A stretch of 10,967 nucleotides of DNA, from contig DOUU01000412.1 of assembly GCA_003520425.1 (NCBI GenBank), positions 7,859 through 18,825 of the forward strand. The letters are read 5' to 3'. Both the position numbers and the translations under genes were made by a program. The DNA is from Deltaproteobacteria bacterium. Its GTDB lineage: Bacteria > Myxococcota_A > UBA9160. This document shows, in pieces, positions 1 through 6,593 of the stretch (its first letter is position 1; each line of letters starts with the position of its first letter). A model generated the notes under the pieces. It saw nothing but the letters and a program-made list of their open reading frames with translations, was not told where the DNA came from and made no database searches.

Positions 1-86
1 GCGGCGATCTGTGAGTAGAGCGCCTGAAAGATCTCCGCGCCGATGAGCTCCTCTCCGGGCTCAAGGGGCCCGATGCGCGCCTTCAT
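1..86 (-). CDS. N-terminal fragment of an unrecognised protein, coupled to the PilZ gene
   Basis: Reading leftwards from an ATG at 86-84, an open frame continues without a stop to the window edge, giving 28 complete codons. The peptide begins MKARIGPLEPGEELIGAEIF and looks like ordinary soluble protein, with no signal peptide or membrane segment. Its ATG overlaps the TGA of the upstream PilZ gene in an ATGA arrangement, which is typical of translationally coupled genes in one operon. That coupling and the sensible composition are the only evidence. The fragment is too short to assign a family. Its partner suggests, as inference only, a role connected to c-di-GMP output or surface behaviour. 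Confidence 0.6.
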   Translation of the reverse strand, partial: MKARIGPLEPGEELIGAEIFQALYSQIA

Positions 87-436
87 GATTTGCTCCCGCC
101 TGTGCCTTCGACCCAGCGTCGATACGCTGCCGGCGGCTCGATGAGACGCAAACCTACACCACCGAGGGTCAGCAGCCTCAGGCTGTGTGGAATGTGTCGC
201 CGGTTTGGCACCGACGCCTCGAGGACGAACTGCTCTCCCGCTGAAGTTCGGAAGGCGATCACCGCCGCAGCGCCGACGGGGAGCGCCGCGTGCGTCTCTA
301 CAAAGAGACCCTGAGCCGAGAAGTTGTGTACCACCCCGGAGTGGCGGCCTCCGTTCACCATGAGCGCGCAGGGGATCCGCTGCCGGATTCGGTGGGCTTC
401 CCGCCGATCAAGCTCGGGGATGAATCGGCGACGCAT
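83..436 (-). CDS. single-domain PilZ protein (predicted c-di-GMP receptor)
   Basis: A 117-residue soluble protein that is essentially one PilZ domain, the family that binds cyclic di-GMP and passes the signal to a partner. An arginine-rich RxxxR-type segment at residues 11-20 (RREAHRIRQR) is followed by the second ligand motif, N-x-S-x-x-G, at residues 38-43 (NFSAQG). A beta-rich body then runs to the C-terminus. Both binding motifs are intact, so nucleotide binding is likely. The frame stays open upstream to 592, but that extension is arginine/proline-rich and unlike a protein. A perfect AGGAGG lies 6 bases before the ATG at 436, which decides the start. The stop overlaps the next start by ATGA. 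An HD-GYP gene lies upstream on the same strand, 487 bases away, consistent with a local c-di-GMP theme. The output partner is unknown. Confidence 0.85.
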   Translation of the reverse strand: MRRRFIPELDRREAHRIRQRIPCALMVNGGRHSGVVHNFSAQGLFVETHAALPVGAAAVIAFRTSAGEQFVLEASVPNRRHIPHSLRLLTLGGVGLRLIEPPAAYRRWVEGTGGSKS

Positions 437-442
437 GCCGAG

Positions 443-448
443 CCTCCT
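443..448 (-). promoter_or_regulatory. Shine-Dalgarno site of the PilZ gene
   Basis: On the minus strand the sequence reads AGGAGG, followed by 6 bases and then the ATG at 436. This near-perfect site fixes the PilZ start at 436 rather than at the upstream in-frame ATG at 592. Confidence 0.8.
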
Positions 449-834
449 GGGCAAGGGGCGCAACGGGCGCTCTTCGGTAGGTGGCCGCTTCGCCCGACAA
501 CGTGACGAAATCGGGCGGTGTGGGACAAGAGCCTGACACGACACCCCGGGGCGGCTCCCGTGGGAGTGGACCGGTCTCCGAGCTCGAAACATTCAAGGAA
601 CAGAGGGAAGCTTCAAAGACCCGGGCCCGGCCGATGCCGGGGGCCGCCGCAGCGACACACCTCGACGGCTCAAGTTCGATCCGGACGAAGTTGCATCCCT
701 TTTGCCCGCGCCTTGCCGACGAGCGGAGTCGAGGTTTCGTCTCGCTCCGCGTCGAGCCAGGCCACGGACGACTCCCGGGCCTGTCTCTCGTGCGCACCGC
801 TGGGATCTTTTGGATGGACTTCTGCGCGGTCGAG

Positions 835-856
835 CCTCGGACTCCGGAAGCCGAGG
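835..856. repeat. imperfect 22-base palindrome downstream of the HD-GYP gene
   Basis: The sequence is CCTCGG, a 2-base mismatch, TCCGGA, a 2-base mismatch, then CCGAGG. Its outer 6-base arms pair perfectly and its core is self-complementary. It starts 67 bases beyond the HD-GYP stop codon. It could be a transcript-end hairpin (no T-run is present) or a dimeric DNA-binding site. Chance is also possible at this GC content. Confidence 0.35.
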
Positions 857-923
857 TCGCCGCAAATCCAGCATGCGCGACGAAACCGCCGGCCCGCGGG
901 CCTGTGCCGTCCCTCCCCGATTC

Positions 924-2204
924 CTAAGGAACCTCGTCGAACCGGATCTCTCCGCACCCGACGAGGTCGAGAAAGACTTGCACCACCTTGGGATCGAACT
1001 GGGTACCAGCGCCGATTTGGATGCGGGAAAGCGCCTCCTCGACCGGGATGGCCTCCTTGTAGCTGGCATGGCTCGTCATGCTGTCGAACGCCTCTGCCAC
1101 GGCGATGATGCGAGCTTCGAGCGGAATGTCTTCAGCTGCGAGCTTTTGCGGATAGCCTCTCCCATCGAACCACTCGTGGTGGTGGAGAACAAAGGGCGCG
1201 AGGTCACTCCAGAGGCGGACCGGGGAGAGCATGCCTGCGCCGAGGGCGGGATGCTTTTCGAAGGCGGCTTGGACTCCGTGGAGATCGGGCTTGATCTTCA
1301 GCATTCCCACATCGTGAAGCAAGGAGGCGAAGTGCAGTCGATGGAGCTGATCTTCGGAGAAGCCGAGGGCGCGGGCGACACGGTTCGCGATGCGGGCGAC
1401 GCGGCGCGGATGGCCGACCTGGACATCGCAATGCGCGTCGAGCGCGGCCACGAGCATTTCGGTCACGTGGATGAAAAAGTTCTGCTGGGACTCTTGGAGG
1501 TCCGCATTGCGAGTCGCGACCGCTGCGAGGGCGCTCAGCGTGAGGAGGGCCCCCACCTCGCTTTCGTCGAAGTGGCGAGTGCTCTTCGGGTAGACGACGC
1601 CGAGGGCACCCATCACTCCGCGCGGCCCCGTGAGAGGAACCACCGCCGTGGCGGGCATCGACGGCGTCGCTTCGCTGACCAGTGGCTTTGCGTCGCCGGC
1701 CACGAGCTCGGCCAGCTTGTCGAGCTCAGCGCGCACGGCTTCTCCCGCTTGGCTCCCGCTCGCCGAAGAAACGAGCGACAACCGGGCTTCTTTGCCAGAG
1801 CGCATCCACAGAAAGCCAGCGGCGGCACCCGTCATGGCGAGAGCGACAGCGGTCGTCACCCCCGCGACGTCGCTGGTTTGCCGCGCGTTTGCCAGCTTCG
1901 CCGAGGCGTCGAGAAGGCCCTGAAGTCGCCCGTTGTCGGCGTCCATGCGGTCGAGGCTCTGACGCGCCGTGCGTCGGATGAGGAGAAACGATCCAAGGGT
2001 GAGAACTGCGACGGAGCCGAGGCCTCCCAAGAGGCCTTCGGCCACCGGGCCTTCTGGCAACGCTGGCACGACGTAGCGCAGCGCCAGGACCGCGAGCGCC
2101 ACAAGGGGCACGATCGCCCCGAGGAAGTACCCCGTCAGAATCGCGCGGTCGATCCGCTGGGAGAACATGGACAATCGATGAGCGGATCGCGCCTTGCCGG
2201 CCAT
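924..2204 (-). CDS. membrane-anchored HD-GYP domain protein (c-di-GMP phosphodiesterase family)
   Basis: A 426-residue protein. Two hydrophobic helices at about residues 21-49 and 57-76 anchor it in the inner membrane. Residues about 90-235 are a linker plus a divergent GAF-like sensor region. Residues about 240-415 form an HD-GYP domain, the family that cleaves cyclic di-GMP using a metal centre. Visible motifs are GH at 264-265, HD at 297-298, HPALGAG at 318-324, HHEWFDGRGYP at 342-352 and TQFDP at 401-405. Two usually conserved positions differ: the lysine of HDxGK is Met301, and the aspartate of the VADxFD motif is Glu371. Both positions belong to the metal site in characterised members, so activity may be altered. 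The ATG at 2204 has a weak GGGTG site; the next ATG, at residue 13, has none. The nearby PilZ gene suggests a shared signalling role. Confidence 0.88.
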   Translation of the reverse strand: MAGKARSAHRLSMFSQRIDRAILTGYFLGAIVPLVALAVLALRYVVPALPEGPVAEGLLGGLGSVAVLTLGSFLLIRRTARQSLDRMDADNGRLQGLLDASAKLANARQTSDVAGVTTAVALAMTGAAAGFLWMRSGKEARLSLVSSASGSQAGEAVRAELDKLAELVAGDAKPLVSEATPSMPATAVVPLTGPRGVMGALGVVYPKSTRHFDESEVGALLTLSALAAVATRNADLQESQQNFFIHVTEMLVAALDAHCDVQVGHPRRVARIANRVARALGFSEDQLHRLHFASLLHDVGMLKIKPDLHGVQAAFEKHPALGAGMLSPVRLWSDLAPFVLHHHEWFDGRGYPQKLAAEDIPLEARIIAVAEAFDSMTSHASYKEAIPVEEALSRIQIGAGTQFDPKVVQVFLDLVGCGEIRFDEVP

Positions 2205-2531
2205 TCACCCAGCCTCGCCTCGCTTTGGGGTCTCCTGGCCCCTATCGGACGAGCGCAGCAGCGGCTGTAACCGCCCGCGCCGAAGCTGGTGCCAAGCCAT
2301 CGCCCTGCGCAATCGACGTTGAGACGGACCTGCGCTGCTCGTCCGGCAAGGCGCGGCGCGGCTGGGGGCCGCCCTTGCCACTCGGGCGTCGGCGTCGGGG
2401 CTCGCGCCTTGCGACCGCCAACTGCTGCTTGAACGCGGCGCGGGGGCGAAATGCCCCAGGGAACCTCGTTGGTGCGGGTCCGAAGCCGCCCTCCAAGGCC
2501 ACGGGATCCGCTGGTTTCTCCTCAGGTCGAG
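2205..2531. other. 327-base intergenic region upstream of the HD-GYP gene
   Basis: I see no gene here. A short hairpin GGGGC-GAAAT-GCCCC lies at 2443-2457, about 75 bases past the stop of the secreted-protein gene, so it could help end that transcript, though no T-run follows. The part next to 2204 should contain the HD-GYP promoter, but no clear elements stand out. Confidence 0.55.
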
Positions 2532-3254
2532 CTAGCCCTCGCCGTCTACGCTGCACCGGTGGAGGTGTTCGTCCAAGGCGTTAGACCCGGTGTCCGCGCG
2601 TGGGCTGCCCGCATAGTACTCAAACTCGAAACGCGCATTGTCGGTACGCAATCCCACCGGCCCGTCGAACGTCGAGATCTGGCTCCCGAGGGTTCCCTCC
2701 CATACGACCGTGCCATCGGCCACGAGCGTGAGCGCATCGCCGCGCAGCGCGGCACGGAGCCGGTGGGATTCGCCGGGCTGGATCCTTGGCAGATCCACAG
2801 CGCTTCGTGCCTTGATCGTCACGTAGCCACCGGCGCGACACTCGGCATGCGTGTGCTCGTCCGGGTTGCGCTTGATGGAGACCGCGAACTTCGAATCGGG
2901 TTCGATGTGCCACATTGCATAGACGAGGTTGCAGGTATCCTGCGCTTTGAGCTTGAGGCCGATCTGGCGCCTCAGCTCACCGGACGCAAGGGGCTTTGAG
3001 TCTTTGCTTGGCCCCAGGTAGCGGAACCGGACCTCAGCGGTCTGCTCGGTCGCGATCCGAACGACGGCGCGTGAACTCGGCGTATCGATCGCGAGACGCC
3101 CATCGGGAAGAGCTTGCACGGTCCCGTTCGTCACGCAGAGCTGCTCCCTGCCAATCCGCAGCAACGGCGCCTGTGGAGCCGTCTGCGCGACGGCTCGGGT
3201 TGAAGCCGAGGAGAGGAGGGCGATAAGCGCACCGAGGGCCAGGCCCCTTCTCAT
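2532..3254 (-). CDS. secreted protein with a C-terminal concanavalin/LamG-like beta-sandwich
   Basis: A 240-residue protein with a clear Sec signal peptide: MRRG, a hydrophobic stretch at 5-16, and likely cleavage after AVAQ at residue 24. The mature part is rich in alternating beta-type segments and has four cysteines (40, 108, 139, 234) that could form two disulfides. Residues about 160-215 follow the pattern of concanavalin/laminin-G-like domains such as the 3-keto-disaccharide hydrolase (DUF1080) type: an exposed strand, then LTLVADGTVVWEG, then GPVGLRTDNARFEFEY. This fold often binds or cleaves glycans, but I see no catalytic signature, so a binding or structural role in the periplasm or outside the cell is as likely as an enzyme. 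A GGAGG-type site lies 9 bases before the ATG. It diverges from the glycosyltransferase gene. Confidence 0.75.
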   Translation of the reverse strand: MRRGLALGALIALLSSASTRAVAQTAPQAPLLRIGREQLCVTNGTVQALPDGRLAIDTPSSRAVVRIATEQTAEVRFRYLGPSKDSKPLASGELRRQIGLKLKAQDTCNLVYAMWHIEPDSKFAVSIKRNPDEHTHAECRAGGYVTIKARSAVDLPRIQPGESHRLRAALRGDALTLVADGTVVWEGTLGSQISTFDGPVGLRTDNARFEFEYYAGSPRADTGSNALDEHLHRCSVDGEG

Positions 3255-3558
3255 GCACGAGCCCCTCCCGCGCGACGACAGGTTGCGGCCCGCTCTTTAG
3301 GAAACAGGCTGCAAGCCTCTTTGCGCATCTAAGATCTCCGTGACGCAGACCTCCGCCACGATCATGGCTCGGTTCCTTCATGCGGGAGCGAGCCCGCTTG
3401 TGGAAGATATCTTTGCCAAGCTGAACCTGCCTCCCGCCCCGCGTTGCCCATGCGGGGCGCCGCCCTGCGCCTCTCAGAAGCGAGGCCCCACCTCCTTCAC
3501 GCCGCGATGTCAAGCGGCCTCGCCGGCGGTTCGATGAGAAGAGCGAGCCGAGGGTGCG
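3255..3558. other. 304-base divergent intergenic region
   Basis: This region must hold promoters for both the leftward secreted-protein gene and the rightward glycosyltransferase gene, but no strong sigma-70 or sigma-54 pair is evident. It contains a perfect 10-base palindrome AAGATATCTT at 3404-3413, a small hairpin at 3382-3397 and a strong hairpin at 3435-3459 (listed separately). I see no gene. Confidence 0.55.
3435..3459. repeat. strong hairpin upstream of the glycosyltransferase gene
   Basis: CGCCCCGC at 3435-3442 pairs exactly with GCGGGGCG at 3452-3459. One further G-T and one T-A pair can close the stem to 10 pairs around a 5-base TGCCC loop. It ends 99 bases before the glycosyltransferase ATG and has no T-run, so it looks more like a leader hairpin or protein-binding site than a standard terminator. 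Confidence 0.4.
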
Positions 3559-4773
3559 ATGCGCATTGCACTGGTCGTGGATGGTACGCGCGGAGATATC
3601 CAGCCCATGCTCGTGCTCGGCCGAGCGCTTGCCGCAGAGGGTCACGCCGTACGCGTCTGCGCCCCGCCCGACTTTCGAGAGCCGACAACGCTCGCGGGGC
3701 TCGAGTTCCGACCGGTCGGTACCGCCGTGCGTGCCTGGCTCACGAATCATGCAAACGCCCTCGGCGGTAGACCCATCCATGCCGTGGGCGAGGGAATACG
3801 CTACGCGCGTGCGTGTCTGCGAGTGCAATTTGAAGCCCTTCCCGACGCCACGAGTGATTCCCAGTGCCTGATCGGAGCGGGAATGCAACTCGCCGGACCT
3901 TCGGTCGCTGCCCTCCGCGGCGTTCCCTACACCTACGTTGCGTATTGCCCCGTTCTCTTTCCCTCCGGCGACCATCCTTCGATGCTTCTGTCCCACCAGA
4001 CGCTTCCAAGATGGGCCAATCGGCTGAGCTGGCACGCCACGGAGGCCTTCCTAAACCGTGTGTTCGGCCGGACCCTCGCTGCGCAGCGCGCGAAGCTCGG
4101 TCTCCCTGCAGCGCCAGATGTTCTTCGCTACCTCGTGGGTGAGCGATCCATTCTCGCTGCAGATCAGGAGCTCGCGCCCCTTCCGTCGGACGGCGGAGTG
4201 CGTCCCCGATGCATCCGAGCTCTCCAACCCGGGCCCGGCGATCCGCTGCCGGAAAAACTCGACTCCTTCCTCCAGCAGGGGCCCAAACCCGTCTACGTGG
4301 GGTTCGGAAGCATGACGGACAGCGACCCTCTCCGTACGACGCGCGAAATCGCGGAGGCCGTCTCCCTCGTCGGCTGTCGTGCGCTCGTGTCGCAGGGTTG
4401 GGCCGGGCTCGGCGGAGTGCCGCTTTCCGAAGGTGTGCTCGAAATCGGCGCGGTCTGCCACGTGCGTCTTTTCCCACGCCTTGCCGCAGTCGTGCACCAC
4501 GGAGGGGCGGGGACGACCACGGCGGCTGCGCGGGCCGGGATTCCACAGATCGTGGTGCCGCACATCGCCGATCAGTACTACTGGGCACGACGGGTCGAGC
4601 TTCTCGGCATCGGGCCGCCTGCGATTCCGAGGAAGCGCTTTTCCGCTCGAACCCTGAAGGAAGCTCTCACTGCCGTTCTCGAGAACGAGGTGATCGCCGA
4701 GCGGGCGAGCGAACTTGGAGATCGCCTGCGAGCGCGTGCAGCCATCGATGTAGAGCCCCTCTTCACGTCCTAG
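3559..4773 (+). CDS. UDP-sugar glycosyltransferase, GT1 family with GT28-type N-terminus
   Basis: A 404-residue cytosolic enzyme of the GT-B fold. It would transfer a sugar from a nucleotide-sugar donor to a lipophilic acceptor such as a sterol, hopanoid, carotenoid, macrolide or lipid. The N-terminal acceptor domain opens with MRIALVVDGTRGDIQP; the GTRGDxQP motif is typical of sterol/glycolipid UDP-glycosyltransferases. The C-terminal donor domain starts near VYVGFGSM (245-252). It carries the donor-binding signature HHGGAGTT at 313-320, then PHIADQYYWARRV at 334-346, whose DQ pair contacts the sugar in this family. Length is normal and no residue appears missing. A GAGG site lies 5 bases before the ATG. 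The acceptor cannot be predicted: no polyketide, carotenoid or sterol gene is nearby, and the downstream Rap1a-like gene is 272 bases away. Confidence 0.88.
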   Translation: MRIALVVDGTRGDIQPMLVLGRALAAEGHAVRVCAPPDFREPTTLAGLEFRPVGTAVRAWLTNHANALGGRPIHAVGEGIRYARACLRVQFEALPDATSDSQCLIGAGMQLAGPSVAALRGVPYTYVAYCPVLFPSGDHPSMLLSHQTLPRWANRLSWHATEAFLNRVFGRTLAAQRAKLGLPAAPDVLRYLVGERSILAADQELAPLPSDGGVRPRCIRALQPGPGDPLPEKLDSFLQQGPKPVYVGFGSMTDSDPLRTTREIAEAVSLVGCRALVSQGWAGLGGVPLSEGVLEIGAVCHVRLFPRLAAVVHHGGAGTTTAAARAGIPQIVVPHIADQYYWARRVELLGIGPPAIPRKRFSARTLKEALTAVLENEVIAERASELGDRLRARAAIDVEPLFTS

Positions 4774-5045
4774 AACGTGGTCGGTGCCGATCCAGCACTC
4801 CTCATGCTGAGCGCCCTGCTCATGTCGCGCATCCCGGCGGGCCGAAGATCTGTGGGGCTACGCCGCCCCTCCAAGATGCGCAACGTGCTCGTCGCGAAGA
4901 TCCAAGGGCGTGCCGACTGCGGTGGGTCGGTCGAGCCTCGCGCGAGAACCTTCGGGCGGCGGGTGGTAGCCGCCAGCGGCTATTGTGGCAACGTGATCTT
5001 TCTGGACCTTGATTTCGCCGGCTTCGGCCGGCCTACGGAGAAGCG
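4774..5045. other. 272-base intergenic region before the Rap1a/Tai-like gene
   Basis: It holds an inverted repeat TAGCCG-CCAG-CGGCTA at 4967-4982 and a UUCG-loop hairpin at 5017-5032. A GTG-initiated open frame at 4777-5049 (90 codons) ends in an ATGA overlap with the next gene. Its product has no recognisable domain and an arginine-rich, low-complexity feel, so I treat it as probably non-coding. No clear promoter was found. Confidence 0.45.
5017..5032 (+). promoter_or_regulatory. UUCG tetraloop hairpin just upstream of the Rap1a/Tai-like start
   Basis: GCCGGC-TTCG-GCCGGC is a perfect 6-pair GC stem closed by the very stable UUCG tetraloop. It ends 13 bases before the ATG and 4 bases before the GGAG ribosome site at 5037-5040. 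In an mRNA it would sit directly against the ribosome-binding region and could influence initiation or protect the 5' end. There is no T-run, so it is not a standard terminator. Confidence 0.45.
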
Positions 5046-5438
5046 ATGAACGCCGCGTCCTTGCGTCCAAAGCCCCGTGGCAGGTCTATGAGGGCGATTC
5101 CCGTCATGAGCCTTGCCCTCCTGCTCGCCTCGCCCGCAGCCTTTTCTCAAGTTGGGTTCGACAGCGGCAGGGATCTCCTCGCGTCGTGCGAGGATCCGGC
5201 GCATTTGCCGGAGTGCACGCAGTACATCGCAGGTGTCCTGGATGCGCACGCATATGATCTCTCCCGGTTTGGATCGCCGAGAGACTTCTGCATACCCGAG
5301 GATCTCACGATGGAAGAACTCGAACGCGTCGTCGTGAAATGGCTCAAAGCCCATCCGGAGAAACTGCGAGTCACGGCGGCCAATCTGGTCGTCCTTGCGC
5401 TTTCGGATGCCTTCAAGTGCAAGGGAGATCGGGACTAA
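5046..5438 (+). CDS. secreted Rap1a/Tai immunity-like protein
   Basis: A 130-residue exported protein. A basic n-region (residues 1-16) and hydrophobic core (about 17-31) form a signal peptide with likely cleavage near AAFSQ. The mature part of about 95 residues matches the Rap1a/Tai pattern: a GxDLLxxC start, an ECTQYIAGVLDAH helix, FCIPEDLTMEELERVV, then WLKAHPEKLRVTAANLVVLAL and a final cysteine. Four cysteines (48, 57, 82, 125) fit the two disulfides expected in this family. Studied members neutralise type VI-delivered peptidoglycan amidases in the periplasm, but many homologues are orphans of unknown role, and no effector or secretion gene is visible here. The first ATG has GGAG 5 bases upstream; the internal ATG at 5088, which would give a more usual signal peptide, has a weaker site. 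Confidence 0.75.
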   Translation: MNAASLRPKPRGRSMRAIPVMSLALLLASPAAFSQVGFDSGRDLLASCEDPAHLPECTQYIAGVLDAHAYDLSRFGSPRDFCIPEDLTMEELERVVVKWLKAHPEKLRVTAANLVVLALSDAFKCKGDRD

Positions 5439-5521
5439 GACGCAGCCTTCACGCGGATCCGGCTGGCGGCGGGGGTCCGTAGGGAGCGCGGCTACATCGC
5501 ACCTGCCCGTGCCGGCTTCCT

Positions 5522-5551
5522 TCGCGCTGGGCCGTTGCTCCCGCAGCGCGA
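5522..5551. terminator. candidate bidirectional transcript-end hairpin between convergent genes
   Basis: TCGCGCTG at 5522-5529 pairs exactly with CAGCGCGA at 5544-5551 around a 14-base loop. It lies in the 156-base space between the stop codons of two convergent genes, where a shared terminator would be expected. No T-run follows on either strand and the loop is large, so the call is tentative. Confidence 0.3.
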
Positions 5552-5594
5552 TAAGACCGCCCTTCCACGGGACGCTCTTCACCGAGCCGAACTT

Positions 5595-6023
5595 CTAGCT
5601 GCCCCAATGCGTGAGAGCGGCCCGAGCGAACATGAACCAGACTGCCAGGGTGGCAATGAGGTAAAGGTAGAATCGCAACAGCACGAGATTGAAGGTGCAG
5701 TGCACGGCGCTGTGCAATGTCCGAAATGCAACAAAGATCCATGCAGCCGTCAGGTAGGCGGAATCCACCTGATGGGTGACGAAGAGATAGAGGGCGAGCG
5801 CGTAGAACAGGACGGGAATTTCGAACAGGTTCTTGAGATTGTCCGAGGGGTTGGACACCGCGGCGGGCGAGAGCTGCGCGAGTGCGCCCGGAGCCGCAAG
5901 ATCCCTTGGGCGGATGTTGCTCCCCGTGATGAAATGGATGCGCCGGATGTACATATACACCCAGACAAGTAGCGTCAGCAGCATCATCGCGAAGAACGGA
6001 CCGAAGATCGCCGTTTGCGCCAT
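5595..6023 (-). CDS. MAPEG-family integral membrane protein
   Basis: A 142-residue protein of the MAPEG family (membrane-associated proteins in eicosanoid and glutathione metabolism). Eukaryotic members are glutathione-dependent transferases or peroxidases; the bacterial ones are mostly uncharacterised. Four hydrophobic helices are seen at about 8-26, 66-84, 90-105 and 115-135. The family motif NPSDNLKNLFE follows the first helix (58-68), and AFRTLHSAVH with the later Asn112 and Arg117 matches the third/fourth-helix signature (RxLHS, then NxxxxR). The ATG has a GAGG site 4 bases upstream. It converges on the Rap1a-like gene and diverges from the oxidase operon, so no functional link with either is indicated. 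The substrate cannot be told from sequence. Confidence 0.82.
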   Translation of the reverse strand: MAQTAIFGPFFAMMLLTLLVWVYMYIRRIHFITGSNIRPRDLAAPGALAQLSPAAVSNPSDNLKNLFEIPVLFYALALYLFVTHQVDSAYLTAAWIFVAFRTLHSAVHCTFNLVLLRFYLYLIATLAVWFMFARAALTHWGS

Positions 6024-6077
6024 GTTTCCTCGTGCTTGAACTGGAAGGGACTGGCCTCAAGACCGTCGTTGTGCAGC

Positions 6078-6103
6078 GAGGCCTGCCCGCCCACGAAGGC
6101 CTC
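6078..6103. repeat. 7-base perfect inverted repeat upstream of the MAPEG gene
   Basis: GAGGCCT at 6078-6084 and AGGCCTC at 6097-6103 are exact complements separated by 12 bases. They lie 55-80 bases upstream of the MAPEG ATG on its strand, a position suited to an operator or a leader hairpin. Chance cannot be excluded at this GC content. Confidence 0.3.
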
Positions 6104-6414
6104 CCACACCGAGCCGGCACGCAGGACGGGACGGGCGTCAACTTTGTGCCTGGGTCGCGGCAGGTGCCCGCATACTATCAGGCCGAGAGCCGCTGACGCG
6201 GAACCGCGCGAGCCCTGCTCCGCCCCCCACAGGCCTTGGCGGTGGTTTCTCGAGGCGTGGAGGGAACGGTGCGGCCAAACGGTGGTAAGGACGCACGGGC
6301 GCGGCACCTCGGGACCTCGCCCACCTTTGGCCACAGGTCCGGCCACCCTGGCACCCTCCCCTCGGCCTCGACGAGAGCAGCCCAAACCGGGTAGACCCGC
6401 CTAGGAGCACCCGA

Positions 6415-6449
6415 GACCTCCAGTCTCGACGAAAGCGGCTGGGGAGGTC
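6415..6449. repeat. inverted repeat in the ccoN upstream region
   Basis: GACCTCC at 6415-6421 and GGAGGTC at 6443-6449 are exact complements 21 bases apart. The pairing can extend inward through CAG/CTG with a 2-base bulge. It ends 155 bases before the ccoN start and could be a regulator site or leader structure for the oxidase operon. Confidence 0.3.
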
Positions 6450-6593
6450 ATCTTGCACCGTGCCATTCCGCCTCGACTCCATTCCGGGATGTGGCCTTCA
6501 GTCGCCCTCGCGGCTGCCATCGGGCGCAGTGGCGCAGGCGCTGGTGGCATTCTTCGTGCACTAGGCGTGCGGCGGCTTTCTCGGAGCGCAGGG

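Larger units (their letters stand above)
437..923. other. 487-base intergenic region between PilZ and HD-GYP genes
   Basis: No convincing gene is visible on either strand. The open frames here are arginine/proline/serine-rich products of high GC. A compact hairpin, CCCGGC-CGAT-GCCGGG, lies at 626-641, and a longer imperfect palindrome at 835-856 is listed separately. Neither is followed by a T-run. The region should hold the 3' end of the HD-GYP transcript and possibly a promoter for the PilZ operon, but I could not find a convincing -35/-10 or -24/-12 pair. Confidence 0.6.

Noticed and set aside
437..592. Extension of the PilZ reading frame to an upstream ATG at 592
   Set aside because: The extra 52 residues are arginine/proline-rich without domain character, while a perfect AGGAGG stands 6 bases before the ATG at 436.
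888..903. GGCCCGCGGGCC perfect palindrome after the HD-GYP gene as a terminator
   Set aside because: It has no loop bases and no T-run, and short GC palindromes are expected by chance at this composition.
702..2270. Very long plus-strand open frame opposite the HD-GYP gene
   Set aside because: It is the antisense shadow of a clear HD-GYP protein. Its product is histidine/arginine/glutamate-rich with no recognisable domain.
3034..4035. Minus-strand open frame of over 300 codons across the glycosyltransferase start
   Set aside because: It overlaps two well-supported genes and has no family resemblance; high GC produces such antisense frames.
6015..6404. Open frames in the region upstream of ccoN as possible genes
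   Set aside because: Both strands give proline/arginine/serine-rich sequence with no ribosome site or domain.
6453..6480. TTGCAC hexamer as a -35 element for the cco operon
   Set aside because: No acceptable -10 hexamer lies at 16-19 bases spacing.
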